NCBI GenBank assembly: GCA_910584345.1
Contig: CAJTZX010000027.1
Location: 1 to 54,349, forward strand
Direction: 5' to 3'
Length of the DNA: 54,349 nucleotides
From: an uncultured Eubacterium sp.
GTDB taxonomy: Bacteria > Bacillota > Clostridia > Lachnospirales > Lachnospiraceae
Below, in pieces: positions 35,156-44,686 of the stretch. The notes beneath the pieces are model-generated. The model saw only the letters and a program-made list of their open reading frames with translations. It was not told the origin of the DNA and did no database searches. The position numbers and the translations under genes are program-made. Within the stretch, counting starts at the first letter, position 1; every line of letters begins with the position of its first letter.

Positions 35156-36103
35156 CTATAGGACATTACCTTTTTCCAATCCATATTTACGTATCTGCTC
35201 CAGTTCATAGGCGCTCAAGGTTCCAGCTTTAAAAAGATTGACATATTCATCCGTTACGCTTTGATTAAAAATGAGGCAGTCATCCGAATTTATAGTAACT
35301 TTCATGCCTTCATGGAACATTTCCCTTATCGGATGTTCTTTATAGTTTTTCACTCTTCCCATCATGATATTGCTGCCTGGACATACATGAAACCAGATAC
35401 CCTGTTCTGCACAATATCTCATTGCCGACTTCTCGTTACAAATAGATATCCCATGATTCACTTCATCAAGTTCTAACACATTTATCACATGCATAATATT
35501 CTTCCAAGCGCCAAACTCCCCAACATGCGCCCGCAGACAAAATCCTTTTTGCTTCGCTTTCCTGAATAGCTCTTTAAAGTTTTGAACCCGATCCGTATCT
35601 TCCCTGCCACAAATATCAATAGAACAAAACCAGTTCCTATCTATGATCGTTTCCAGCAATTCCATCTCTTTTTCCACATCACAATCCCATTTTAGCGAAA
35701 TTTCCGGATAGAATACGATGTCATCCGCATACTTATTTCTAATTTTATTAATAATAAACATAAAATTAGAAATATTCCCCCAATACTTTATTTCTTCTAA
35801 AGTAAAGCTCATACAAAGAACCTTTATTCCATCCTCATGGCATTGAACAAAAGCAGCCTCTATCCGCTTACAGTAACCTGTTTTTCCGGGAAATTCACAA
35901 CCAATTTTTTTGGTGATCCACCATTCCAGTTCTTCTATAGATACAAATCTTTCGCTTGGCGCCTGAACTTCTTTTCCGAAATATTGATTTAAATAAGACA
36001 GCCTCCCGCCATTTGATCCATGGTTATGCAAGTCGCTCTTAGCAATCTGTTTTATCTTATCATAATCATTTTCTCGTAAACTTGATTCTAGTAAGCTACT
36101 CAT
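35156..36103 (-). CDS. Adenosine/AMP deaminase-like hydrolase
   Basis: A 315-residue amidohydrolase of the adenosine deaminase superfamily. The metal and catalytic residues are present: H26 and H28 in KSDLHNHG, H193 and E196 in RAHVGEFG, H217 in VNHGIS, and D274/D275 in INSDDC; VCPGSNIMMG corresponds to the usual CPTSN block. The NSDDC segment replaces the more usual TDDP. It overlaps the GT1 gene's stop by eight bases. In this cluster it could deaminate or hydrolyse a purine-like or other C-N bond of the product; the substrate is unknown. It could also be a self-protection enzyme. Confidence 0.85.
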   Translation of the reverse strand: MSSLLESSLRENDYDKIKQIAKSDLHNHGSNGGRLSYLNQYFGKEVQAPSERFVSIEELEWWITKKIGCEFPGKTGYCKRIEAAFVQCHEDGIKVLCMSFTLEEIKYWGNISNFMFIINKIRNKYADDIVFYPEISLKWDCDVEKEMELLETIIDRNWFCSIDICGREDTDRVQNFKELFRKAKQKGFCLRAHVGEFGAWKNIMHVINVLELDEVNHGISICNEKSAMRYCAEQGIWFHVCPGSNIMMGRVKNYKEHPIREMFHEGMKVTINSDDCLIFNQSVTDEYVNLFKAGTLSAYELEQIRKYGLEKGNVL

Positions 36104-37349
36104 TGGACGTCATCCTGTTCACATAATCTATCACAACAATCTCCTCTTTCTCTGTTAAAATTTGTCTCCTTAATGCCGCAATATTCTCAGCATACTTCGC
36201 ATTGTACAATAATTCATCCAGCAGTTTTTCTATATCATCCGCAGAACAACGGACGGTTTTCCTTTTTAGTATTCTGTCAATCATGCTTTTGACTAACACA
36301 TCGCTTTTTATCCCTATTTGAAAATAAGTAACCCTGGCGGCATTTCCATGCTGATCATATGAACAGGGTACAACAAATATTGGCGTCCCATAATAAATAC
36401 ACTCTTTGATTGTTCCAAACCCGCCATGGCATATAACTGCATCAAAATCCCGGATGATATCCAACTGATCAACGCTCGGCACAACTGTAATATTCTTACA
36501 GGGTCTAATGCATTTAGCATGCTTTTCGTCCATTTGCAGGAGCATATGCCAATCGCTCCTTTTCTCCAATACACATACAAGTACATTTAGAAAGGAAATC
36601 ATCTTACTATATCGACTGTTTAATGTGCCAAATGTACAATATATATTTTTCTTTCCATTTACCTTATAAAGACAATGGCCCGATTCTCTTTTTTCAGATA
36701 CGCCTAGCCCCCAAAAAAATATTGACTCGTTTTTGTAAAGATTAAATTTTCCCGGCCCTAATAACAGTTTTGGATAATCTAAATAATATCCGTCTAACCC
36801 ATACAATAATTTCTTACCGTATTTTTTAGAATCATAAACACAATTATGCCATCGAGATTTATTCTTTTTTACAAGATGATGAAATTCTAATCTCATAAAG
36901 CGGCGCAGCCAATGTAACAGTGAAATCATATTCCTGTTCCCATATTTCTGCGGAAGATAACCACTCGTATTTGGCGGACAGTATAGATTTATCCTATCTG
37001 CGCCACAGCAAAGCGAATAAAGCAAAATTGGTAAATCAAGCTCACAAACAACTTCAAAATACATTGGAAACCGGGATACCGGAAAAAGTACCATTCCTGC
37101 CTTGTGTATACTTAAAATCTGCTGCAGTTCTTCTTTCTGTGCAAGCCTTTTTTCCCTATCTTTTACACCAGGCTCCTTATCACAGGATTTTATAAGTATG
37201 TATTCATATTTGTACTCATTTGCAAGCTTTCTGGTTTCCTGATATCCTACAAATATAACCCGATGCCCATTTTTCATCATTTTGTCCGCAAAATCCATGA
37301 GGGATATAAAATGGCTTATAAACGGACTTAAGAAAACTATAAGATTCAT
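36096..37349 (-). CDS. GT1 family (UDP-/NDP-sugar) glycosyltransferase
   Basis: A 417-residue GT-B enzyme like those that decorate natural products (macrolide-type GT1). The acceptor-side N-terminus is MNLIVFLSPFISHF. The donor-binding C-terminal motif is AVICHGGFGTIKECIYYGTP with VVPCSYDQHGNAARV following, which carries the HGG and D/Q residues that hold the nucleotide sugar. Preceded by CTFGTLNSRYSK, the usual start of the C-terminal domain. It sits three bases after the methyltransferase gene. It probably glycosylates the cluster product. No sugar-nucleotide synthesis gene is in the cluster. Confidence 0.88.
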   Translation of the reverse strand: MNLIVFLSPFISHFISLMDFADKMMKNGHRVIFVGYQETRKLANEYKYEYILIKSCDKEPGVKDREKRLAQKEELQQILSIHKAGMVLFPVSRFPMYFEVVCELDLPILLYSLCCGADRINLYCPPNTSGYLPQKYGNRNMISLLHWLRRFMRLEFHHLVKKNKSRWHNCVYDSKKYGKKLLYGLDGYYLDYPKLLLGPGKFNLYKNESIFFWGLGVSEKRESGHCLYKVNGKKNIYCTFGTLNSRYSKMISFLNVLVCVLEKRSDWHMLLQMDEKHAKCIRPCKNITVVPSVDQLDIIRDFDAVICHGGFGTIKECIYYGTPIFVVPCSYDQHGNAARVTYFQIGIKSDVLVKSMIDRILKRKTVRCSADDIEKLLDELLYNAKYAENIAALRRQILTEKEEIVVIDYVNRMTSNE

Positions 37350-37352
37350 TTT

Positions 37353-38141
37353 TCATACCTTGTTGGCTATGAAAACACCCGCGTCTTTCCTGACCCGAAA
37401 TTCTTTGGTTTTTTCCATAAATTGCTTTATCTTATTTTCAAAAATCTGCTTTTTCTCTCCCGTCAATTGTTCCTGTGCTTTGCTACCTGACAGAATATAT
37501 TCGATTAAATCCTGAGCCTGTGTTATAATCAGCGCATCTTCATGCCTTACAGTCTTAACATTTTGATATACTTCTGCTATGAAATCCAATCCATTCTCAA
37601 GAGTAAACCTGTCGGACTTACGCTCGTTATCCAATACCACATACTGTCTGGTCAATAAATCCAATTCTTTCAAATGATCATGCCCAAAGGTAGAAGCATA
37701 AAAATAACCCCCATGTTTTAGTACACGTCTTGTTTCTTCTATTGCATTGTTAATATCTGGAACATGATATAACATATGGTTGGCAATCACCAAATCAAAG
37801 ACTTCCTCTCCAAATGGAAGCTTTTGGATATCTCCCTGTTTATATGAAAATTCGGTGCCTTCAATCTCTCCAATATTGGATTCTGCTTCCTGCAGCATGC
37901 CTTTTGACATATCCAGTAGCACGATCTTGCACCCTTTTGGTATTCTCATACGATTTTTTCTCCATAGCATCCCTGGTCCACATCCGCACTCCAGAATTTT
38001 CATATTCTTTCGAATATCCATCTGTAAAAATACCCATTCATGAAATCCTTGCGGATTCACACTGTATTTTTCATGCAATTTTATTCTTGCATTTAAATTT
38101 GCAGGTGTACGGTACTGTTTTAAATCTCTACTATCATTCAT
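37353..38141 (-). CDS. SAM-dependent methyltransferase
   Basis: A 262-residue class I methyltransferase: motif I MKILECGCGPGMLWRKN, then VLLDMSKGML, YKQGDIQKLPF and FDLVIANHMLYHVPD. The length and motifs fit small-molecule O-/N-/C-methyltransferases (type 11). Its ATG overlaps the PHP gene's stop (ATGA), so translation is coupled. Substrate unknown, presumably the cluster product or an intermediate. Confidence 0.9.
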   Translation of the reverse strand: MNDSRDLKQYRTPANLNARIKLHEKYSVNPQGFHEWVFLQMDIRKNMKILECGCGPGMLWRKNRMRIPKGCKIVLLDMSKGMLQEAESNIGEIEGTEFSYKQGDIQKLPFGEEVFDLVIANHMLYHVPDINNAIEETRRVLKHGGYFYASTFGHDHLKELDLLTRQYVVLDNERKSDRFTLENGLDFIAEVYQNVKTVRHEDALIITQAQDLIEYILSGSKAQEQLTGEKKQIFENKIKQFMEKTKEFRVRKDAGVFIANKV

Positions 38142-39280
38142 CTTTGTTCTCCTTTTTCTCCTTTTTCTATCAGGTATCTTAATTGATTCTGCGGATAATT
38201 ATAAAACTCAATGCTTTCATATAAGCTATCGCTTACACTATGGGAATCCGATCCAACCGTAAAAAAATATCCAACTTTTGCGGCTTCTTTTTTAATATCA
38301 TCCATTGTCGATCTGTAATTCGATTTGTTAATTTCATATGCCACTATCTGATTATAATTCCTTGGGATATCTGTTTCCAATAAGTCCAGCTGCTCTACTT
38401 CCGGATGCGCTAAAATATAGAATCCACTGCCTTTCAAATCGCCAAGATCTATTTGCCCATATTTATTTACAGTAAGTATCCCCAGCGCATCGCCATGGAA
38501 ATCATGATCATCAATTCCTACCGGCGCTAATAACGGCAGTAAAAGATACCCTTTTTGTTCTATTTCCTCATTTTTATGCCGTTTTTCAAACCGCTTTAAA
38601 GCCTCTAAGTATTTCTCTCTCCGATCGATACAGGTATCCGAGCAGACCATTTCATATACCAAATCTTTAACAGGATTCACACCAATTCCCTTTTCTATAA
38701 AATGATCAAAAATATAGTCCACAAGACTATTATATCCTGGTGTCTTTTCATTTGATTTTTTTAAAAAATCTTTATAACCTTCATAGGTTATTTCTATGTT
38801 ATAATCTTTACATATCTTCTGCAAAGCATAGTTTTTATGAATTCTGTCAAATTGTATCCTGCTCCTGTTCCAAAAAGCTCTTTCATTGATCTTTAGATTG
38901 CGCATCACAGAATCGCTTTTCGGATCAATAAAATATTGCAATAAATGGCACAATCCATAATACTTCTCATAATAAACTGTATATTCGACTCCTGGAATGA
39001 TAACCGGACTATTATCAACATACTCTTTCTTCTCAGCATATAATTGATAAAGTTCATCATAAATTCCTACCGCATCATGATCCGTAACTGACATGATATC
39101 AAACTGATATGCTTTTGCTCTTTCTATTTTTTCTATTAAATGGTCTTGCCCATCACTTGAATATTTAGAATGTATATGCAAATCTGTACGGTAGTATGCT
39201 CTGTTTTCTGAAACCAGATTTTTCAGCCTTTTTATCACATAATCATGGTACATATTCCAAAAAAAGCTATTGTTCTCCAT
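38138..39280 (-). CDS. PHP-domain phosphoesterase (large)
   Basis: A 380-residue PHP-fold metal hydrolase. Metal ligands are seen in RTDLHIHSKYSSDG (about 32-45), SVTDHDAVG, PGVEYTVYY, ILAHPEVEQ and VGSDSHS. PHP enzymes hydrolyse phosphate mono- or diesters. It carries about 30 residues before the domain and a long insertion between the GVE and AHP motifs, both absent from the smaller PHP gene at 44649. It overlaps the HAD gene by 14 bases. Two PHP genes plus a HAD gene suggest that several phosphorylated intermediates are handled. Confidence 0.85.
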   Translation of the reverse strand: MENNSFFWNMYHDYVIKRLKNLVSENRAYYRTDLHIHSKYSSDGQDHLIEKIERAKAYQFDIMSVTDHDAVGIYDELYQLYAEKKEYVDNSPVIIPGVEYTVYYEKYYGLCHLLQYFIDPKSDSVMRNLKINERAFWNRSRIQFDRIHKNYALQKICKDYNIEITYEGYKDFLKKSNEKTPGYNSLVDYIFDHFIEKGIGVNPVKDLVYEMVCSDTCIDRREKYLEALKRFEKRHKNEEIEQKGYLLLPLLAPVGIDDHDFHGDALGILTVNKYGQIDLGDLKGSGFYILAHPEVEQLDLLETDIPRNYNQIVAYEINKSNYRSTMDDIKKEAAKVGYFFTVGSDSHSVSDSLYESIEFYNYPQNQLRYLIEKGEKGEQR

Positions 39281-39932
39281 TAAATTCTTCCCCTAATATC
39301 TCTATGATCTCATACATATTCCCTATGATATAATCCGGTGCTTGCCCATGCATCTTCGGCAAATATTTTTGTTTCTCCTTATCACGAATCAGCAGAGCTG
39401 CTTTCCAGCCAACTAAATGAGGTCCCATAATATCTGACCCCACCGAATCACCTACATGTAAAAAATGTACTCCCTCCATATGCAGTGCCTTTTCAACATA
39501 ACAGTAAATCTCAGGAGCCGGCTTTGCGTAACCGATATCAAAGGAATAAAATTCATGTTCAAAAAATTCCGGCAATATGTTTTCTTTTGTATCTCCGATA
39601 CAACAATGGTTTGCTATGGCTATCAAGATATAGCCTTTTTCTTTTAAAATTTTTAATACCTCTATTACATCGTCATAAATATAATAAGAACTCTGATACC
39701 CCTGAATATATTCCTTAAGCAACTCAACATGAATTCTTTTTTCCATCACTTCTTCGTTTAAAATCTGTATGGCTTCATCTACGCTCATCCTTTTAACCAT
39801 TAAAAATTTTTTTACAATCCAGACAGCCCTTTGTTTTGTAATTCCAAGTATTTCGGACAATCCCCCAACGAATGAAGTTCCACACGTATTTAAGATCGTT
39901 CCTCCCAAGTCAAAACTCACCACAGATATCAT
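39267..39932 (-). CDS. HAD-superfamily phosphatase-like protein
   Basis: A 221-residue HAD hydrolase. Motif I is SFDLGGTILNT: the nucleophile aspartate is kept, but the second aspartate of DxDxT is a glycine (DxGGT), as in some HAD subgroups. Motif II is IAIANH, motif III the lysine in GYAKPAPEIY, and motif IV HVGDSVGSDIMGP. The start has AAAGG close upstream and overlaps the phosphoketolase-like gene by 23 bases. Likely a small-molecule phosphatase in the cluster; the DxGGT form lowers certainty about activity. Confidence 0.85.
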   Translation of the reverse strand: MISVVSFDLGGTILNTCGTSFVGGLSEILGITKQRAVWIVKKFLMVKRMSVDEAIQILNEEVMEKRIHVELLKEYIQGYQSSYYIYDDVIEVLKILKEKGYILIAIANHCCIGDTKENILPEFFEHEFYSFDIGYAKPAPEIYCYVEKALHMEGVHFLHVGDSVGSDIMGPHLVGWKAALLIRDKEKQKYLPKMHGQAPDYIIGNMYEIIEILGEEFNGEQ

Positions 39933-42129
39933 AACAACCTTTTATTAACTCCTTTTTCGATTTCATTACAGAATCAGCAAACATCTTATATTTTCTGCGG
40001 CTTATTTTCTCATTCTTGTGCAATAATGTTATAATCTCAAACACGATATCATATCTGGACATATCATTCACTGCTAATTTCACTTCTATAGGAGCAGACA
40101 TCATGCTTTTATCCTGATATCCTAAAATGGAAATACTGCGATTCCCCTTATCATCAAACAATAGCTGCCGGATAACTGATGGATAGCCATGAAAAACAAA
40201 TACTACCGGTGTGCTTTCCCTGATTCCATTCCACATATGAAAAAACTCGTTTTCATCTCCTAATTTTCTATCCATAAGCCTCAAATTAATTAAGGAAAGA
40301 AATAAGACACGTATGCCACCTAAATTTCTATCAATCCAGCTTCTGCATGCATTTGCTTCCGCAAAAGCACATTCACCAATTAGGACAACAACGATATCAT
40401 ATACTGCAAAATCATATTGTAAATTCCAATAAACAATCCCCCTGCCGACCGCTTTTCTTGCCTCAGAAAGATTCAACACCTGCTGCACCGGATTTTTCGT
40501 TATTACAACTGCATTAATCCGGTTTTTCGTTAATAACATTTTTTCTAATATAACTAAAAACATATTTCCGTCAACCGGAAAATATACATGAATAAAATTC
40601 CATTGTTTTGCTGTTAGTGCATTCAAAAATTCCGGGTTTTGATGAGAATAAGTATTTTTCCACCATAAACTTGTTAAAATAATATTTAATGATCCTACTT
40701 CTTTTCTCCATTTTAAAAGCTTTGCCTGATAAATGTATTTCTCATACTGCGCCAACATACTCGTCATAATTGGCGCAAAAGCTTCATATGTTACTATCAA
40801 TGGAATGCCTCCAGTTTGAATATATCCCTGACTCCATCCCATACATATATTTTCGTTTAATACCTCCAAAACCTTTCCATAACCCTGCGTGCAGTTTTGA
40901 GCAAGCACATACAACTGATTAGATTTTAATTCATCCGGTGACATTACTCTCACATTACGATTTTTATGAATCACCTCGCACAAATATGTATCTGCCCTCT
41001 CCATGCTGCTGACTACTTTTCCTTTGGTATTTTCAAATTTTTCTAACTTAGGAAGTTCCTGAACATAAGAGAAATATTTACCATATATGCGGCTCAGACA
41101 ATCTCCAACACATAAGTTTTCTTTCGGCAAAATATTCAATACTTCTTTCCGTAAACTACCATCTACGCTAAAGATGCTTTCCGGCTTATAGCTCTTAAGC
41201 CAGTCTTCCAAATATCTTAAACTGCAATCATTACTCCTAATATTTTCAATCGGAATTTTATGAGTATCAATGCCAGTCATATGATGCCCATCATGCAAAG
41301 GCATGGTCCATCCTTTTTCTGACTTTACAATCAACAATGGAAGCTTATTTCTGCAACCTTTCTTATGCATATCACTCACCTTCACACCTATCTTATCAAA
41401 AGCTGCAGCCATGGGTTCATAACAAGCCTCTGTTATAACAGGCTCATAACCAATCCCTGAGAAATATTGTACAAGCTCTTCATCAGAAAAAAAGGATAAA
41501 ACAGAAGGATTCCCCATCTTATATCCATTTAAGTGTATAATCGGTATCACAATGCCAGAATTTGCATCTTTAAGCAGTCTGCTTGCCAAAAAGGATGCTG
41601 TAATCGTCCCTGATTCTGTTTCACCATCCCCAATCATACAAAAACATACCAGATCTGCTTTATCCATGACTGCTCCTTGTGCAACAGCCATAGAATAGCC
41701 TAATTCTCCACCATCATATATGGTTCCCGGCATTTGCGGATTAATTTCCGATCGAATGCCATAATATCCACAGGAACGGACAAATTTTTCCACCCCTTCT
41801 TTGCTGAAATCAAACTCTTTATAATACCTTTTCAACGTTCCGTCTAAAAACAAATTAGACATTAACGCTGCACCTGCATGTCCTACTCCAATAACCACCA
41901 TAGTATTTAATCTGTATTTTTTTACAAACAGATTAATATGAGCATAAATATAGTTTATTCCAGGACTCGTTCCCCAATGCCCGCTGAAACGTTCCTTTAA
42001 ATCATTAAAACGCAACTCCCTTTCCATAGTCAGATTGTCCTGCAAAAAAATCTGAGCTACTGTTAAATAATTGGCAGCTCTCCAATATAGATCAATCTCA
42101 TTCTTTGTATGATTTATATCCTCACGCAT
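39910..42129 (-). CDS. Phosphoketolase-like TPP enzyme, divergent
   Basis: A 739-residue homologue of xylulose-5-P/fructose-6-P phosphoketolase, shorter than the usual 790-830. Recognisable: GHWGTSPGINYIYAH (H51), GVGHAGA (H84), the TPP/Mg motif GDGETESGT (167-175), NGYKMGNPSVLS, GWTMPLHDG, SHQNPE (H496) and VNDMSRYDIV. In the segment that in classical enzymes reads EGxLExYLLTGRHG, this protein has MGWSQGYIQTGGIP (430-443), so both glutamates and the RH pair are missing. The start at 42127-42129 has GAGAGG upstream; an ATG 16 codons earlier lies in the previous gene. It may cleave or couple a sugar-phosphate ketose in an altered way, or act without acetyl-phosphate release. Confidence 0.85.
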   Translation of the reverse strand: MREDINHTKNEIDLYWRAANYLTVAQIFLQDNLTMERELRFNDLKERFSGHWGTSPGINYIYAHINLFVKKYRLNTMVVIGVGHAGAALMSNLFLDGTLKRYYKEFDFSKEGVEKFVRSCGYYGIRSEINPQMPGTIYDGGELGYSMAVAQGAVMDKADLVCFCMIGDGETESGTITASFLASRLLKDANSGIVIPIIHLNGYKMGNPSVLSFFSDEELVQYFSGIGYEPVITEACYEPMAAAFDKIGVKVSDMHKKGCRNKLPLLIVKSEKGWTMPLHDGHHMTGIDTHKIPIENIRSNDCSLRYLEDWLKSYKPESIFSVDGSLRKEVLNILPKENLCVGDCLSRIYGKYFSYVQELPKLEKFENTKGKVVSSMERADTYLCEVIHKNRNVRVMSPDELKSNQLYVLAQNCTQGYGKVLEVLNENICMGWSQGYIQTGGIPLIVTYEAFAPIMTSMLAQYEKYIYQAKLLKWRKEVGSLNIILTSLWWKNTYSHQNPEFLNALTAKQWNFIHVYFPVDGNMFLVILEKMLLTKNRINAVVITKNPVQQVLNLSEARKAVGRGIVYWNLQYDFAVYDIVVVLIGECAFAEANACRSWIDRNLGGIRVLFLSLINLRLMDRKLGDENEFFHMWNGIRESTPVVFVFHGYPSVIRQLLFDDKGNRSISILGYQDKSMMSAPIEVKLAVNDMSRYDIVFEIITLLHKNEKISRRKYKMFADSVMKSKKELIKGCYDICGEF

Positions 42130-43709
42130 TCCAGTTTTTCCTCTCCAAAAGCGAAATACCACAAAGGTCTGTAACATTCCCAGGATTGATGCCTTTCTGC
42201 TCTGTTTTTAAACTTATATTCTATGAATTTTCTAACCGTCAAATAATAATCCATCCTCCGGGCATCTGCGCTCAACAGCTCATAATATTCCGGAACATGT
42301 GGTTGAAAAATGTTAATAAGCGGAAAACTGTTTGATACATCCACGAATTTATCAAGCCATTTTAACGTATCCTTTAATGAATCCAGTCCTAATACATAAA
42401 TAATATTCGTTTTAAATCCATACGTTTTGCATCTTCGCATATAGTCTCTATAGGTATCCAGTTCTATTTTACTCTTAACATCTTTCAGCATTCTATCACG
42501 GCCGGTAAAGCATTCCACAGTAAAGGTATACATAAATTGTGCAACTTGTTCTTTTATTTTTAAATAGGCATGTTCACTCACAATTTCAGAACCGATATAG
42601 TGGAATTGTCCGGTAAATCCCATCTGTGCTATAACGTCATATACCATTAGCAAATGCCTGAGCGCTTTTTCCTCTGTCCCAAAACAACCAGTACAAACAG
42701 TTATTCTTTCCATATCTGCAAGACTTAATAATCCTTTGTCTTCCATCAAACCATGAAAATGATTTCTCAATTTCTCTACGGTATCTAAATTATCGTCTTC
42801 ACTGTTCAACTCAAGATTATTCGGACAAAATCGACAACCGCGGCAACTGCTTCGCCTGTTCGAGTTTAAAGTAATCACCTTGCTATTTTTTCTAAAATAA
42901 CTAGATGCACAATCATCATTTTCAACATTGATCGTATCTGCAACATACTCACCATCTAAAAAAATTTTTCCTTTTACCATATGAAACGGAGTTTCCGGAT
43001 GATTTGCAAGCCCCATATAAAACTGCTCTGATTCTTTGTCTCTCAAAGACAATCTCATCCTCAGACGCGGCTGCTCCATATCCGCATCGACACCCATCGC
43101 ATTTAATGCAATCATTATAATGTCTTCTGTTGGCATCTGATACTTTTCCGCATAATATCTAACATCTTCCACGCACCGAATCATATACTCTCTTTCTTTC
43201 CGGTTTATGATACTTCTAATAAAGTCTTCTTTTCCGTTCGTATACGCATCACGATCTTCTGAAAACTGCAGACTTAACTGCTTTTTTAGCTTCGCATATT
43301 CATTCCGACAACACTCGTGCGTATTCAGAAAGTTGCAAAAAAAAGTATGATTTTTCCATCCTATGCTCCCATATTCATATACATGCAGATAATGAGTCCG
43401 GCACGTTTCTTCGCCCTTTGCAAAAAACAGGCGATTCTCATCTCCTCCATTTTGCCGATAATAATATCCATTATGTTCCAAAATATCCTTTACAGCGTTT
43501 ACATCTTTCCAGTTTTTTAATCCAACGGCAATATCTATGATCGGCTTTGCTGAGATTCCCTTTATAGCTGTACTTCCAATATGCTGAATATCAATGATAT
43601 ATTGTCCCAGCAGCAGTCCCAGTCTGTTCCTTTCCTCTTCAAATGCTAGTTTCCAATATCCATTGTTATCAAATGCTAACATTACTTTTCCTCTTTCCAA
43701 TCCAATCAT
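42114..43709 (-). CDS. GrpB-domain / radical SAM fusion protein
   Basis: A 531-residue fusion. Residues about 10-172 are a GrpB/UPF0157 nucleotidyltransferase-fold domain (HIGSTAIKGISAKPIIDIAVG at 43-63, in adjoining parts, with the GS and DxD-like residues). The rest looks like a radical SAM enzyme: cysteines C289, C292 and C295 in SSCRGCRFCPNN, then barrel-like strands such as FHYIGSEIVSEHAYL, FTVECFTG and TNIIYVLGLDSLKDTLKWLD. The cysteine spacing CX2CX2C differs from the classical CX3CX2C. Start and the stop of the BtrH-like gene overlap (ATGA). I know of no described protein with this pair of domains. The radical SAM assignment is by motif and strand pattern only. Confidence 0.75.
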   Translation of the reverse strand: MIGLERGKVMLAFDNNGYWKLAFEEERNRLGLLLGQYIIDIQHIGSTAIKGISAKPIIDIAVGLKNWKDVNAVKDILEHNGYYYRQNGGDENRLFFAKGEETCRTHYLHVYEYGSIGWKNHTFFCNFLNTHECCRNEYAKLKKQLSLQFSEDRDAYTNGKEDFIRSIINRKEREYMIRCVEDVRYYAEKYQMPTEDIIMIALNAMGVDADMEQPRLRMRLSLRDKESEQFYMGLANHPETPFHMVKGKIFLDGEYVADTINVENDDCASSYFRKNSKVITLNSNRRSSCRGCRFCPNNLELNSEDDNLDTVEKLRNHFHGLMEDKGLLSLADMERITVCTGCFGTEEKALRHLLMVYDVIAQMGFTGQFHYIGSEIVSEHAYLKIKEQVAQFMYTFTVECFTGRDRMLKDVKSKIELDTYRDYMRRCKTYGFKTNIIYVLGLDSLKDTLKWLDKFVDVSNSFPLINIFQPHVPEYYELLSADARRMDYYLTVRKFIEYKFKNRAERHQSWECYRPLWYFAFGEEKLECVRI

Positions 43710-44686
43710 TGCTCTTTCTCCTTAACCAATTCCATCATATTCTCCCCGTCCCGAATGATCTTTTTATTAATATTAACTATTGCCCTTTGGTTTTTCTCAC
43801 TATGCCTCCTCACTTCCATCATGAGTATATACCTGATTTTTTTCCAGTCAATGATATGATTTTTCAACGCTGTTAAAACAGACTCTCCGCTTCGCCCAGT
43901 ATCAGATATGGTCAAATACATCAACCATTGCAAATACGGTACTATTTTAAATGAAATAGCAAAGCTGATTCCCTGCAGATAATAATTTCTATTTTCGCTT
44001 GCAAGTCTGCTGTTTAAATCATAGAAAAAATCTTCATACCAATACATACTGTCCAAAGCCTTTTCCATTTCTTCCTTTACGTCAAACGTTATATTTAATG
44101 ATACTTTCCTTTCCGGCAGCTCTATTATATATAGCTCCATATTATGATACGCTGTACTATATGCTGCTCTTTCCAGATCTTCAAACAAGATCTTCACCGT
44201 CGTGCCTACTTCTGTATCTAAGACTGTTACACAACCATCCTGAACTTCTTCTATCAACAAAAAATGTTTATTATGTATGCTCCCATAATATTCCTGCATA
44301 TATTTTAAATAATATTCATCTGCATTGATAATCAAATAATTGCCCTGCTCCAGACAGTCTCCTATCAATGTTTTTAAGGAAGTTACTTCTTCACATTTCT
44401 TGATTTTTAATAAAATATTCGCATGATTAAAATAATTTCCGATTGCCTTTTGAAAATCAAATAATTCACTGCCATAAAACTCGATTGGCTGGTATCCCCA
44501 AGGATTTTTCCCGTATTTTTCAATCAATTGATCTACTTCCAGTTTTTTATATCTGACTTTGTATCCCTGAAATATCGATAACCACTCGTTACAATAATCA
44601 TTGCCTTCAAGAATCATTTGATAATAGGTACCTAAACAGTTCCATAATCTATTTTCCCCAAATTTTATCTCTCTGATCGATCTCAT
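43706..44686 (-). CDS. BtrH-like papain-fold acyltransferase candidate
   Basis: A 326-residue protein. Its first half resembles the N-terminal domain of BtrH, the butirosin enzyme that moves an acyl group from a carrier protein to an aminoglycoside. The candidate cysteine-histidine-aspartate set is C17 (LWNCLGTYYQ), D123 (INADEYYLKYM), H141 (NKHFLLIEEV) and D157 (VLDTEVG). The second half is helical and unassigned. It overlaps the PHP gene by 38 bases. An acyl carrier protein gene two genes upstream supports carrier-dependent acyl transfer. The family call rests on motif spacing and is not certain. Confidence 0.7.
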   Translation of the reverse strand: MRSIREIKFGENRLWNCLGTYYQMILEGNDYCNEWLSIFQGYKVRYKKLEVDQLIEKYGKNPWGYQPIEFYGSELFDFQKAIGNYFNHANILLKIKKCEEVTSLKTLIGDCLEQGNYLIINADEYYLKYMQEYYGSIHNKHFLLIEEVQDGCVTVLDTEVGTTVKILFEDLERAAYSTAYHNMELYIIELPERKVSLNITFDVKEEMEKALDSMYWYEDFFYDLNSRLASENRNYYLQGISFAISFKIVPYLQWLMYLTISDTGRSGESVLTALKNHIIDWKKIRYILMMEVRRHSEKNQRAIVNINKKIIRDGENMMELVKEKEQ

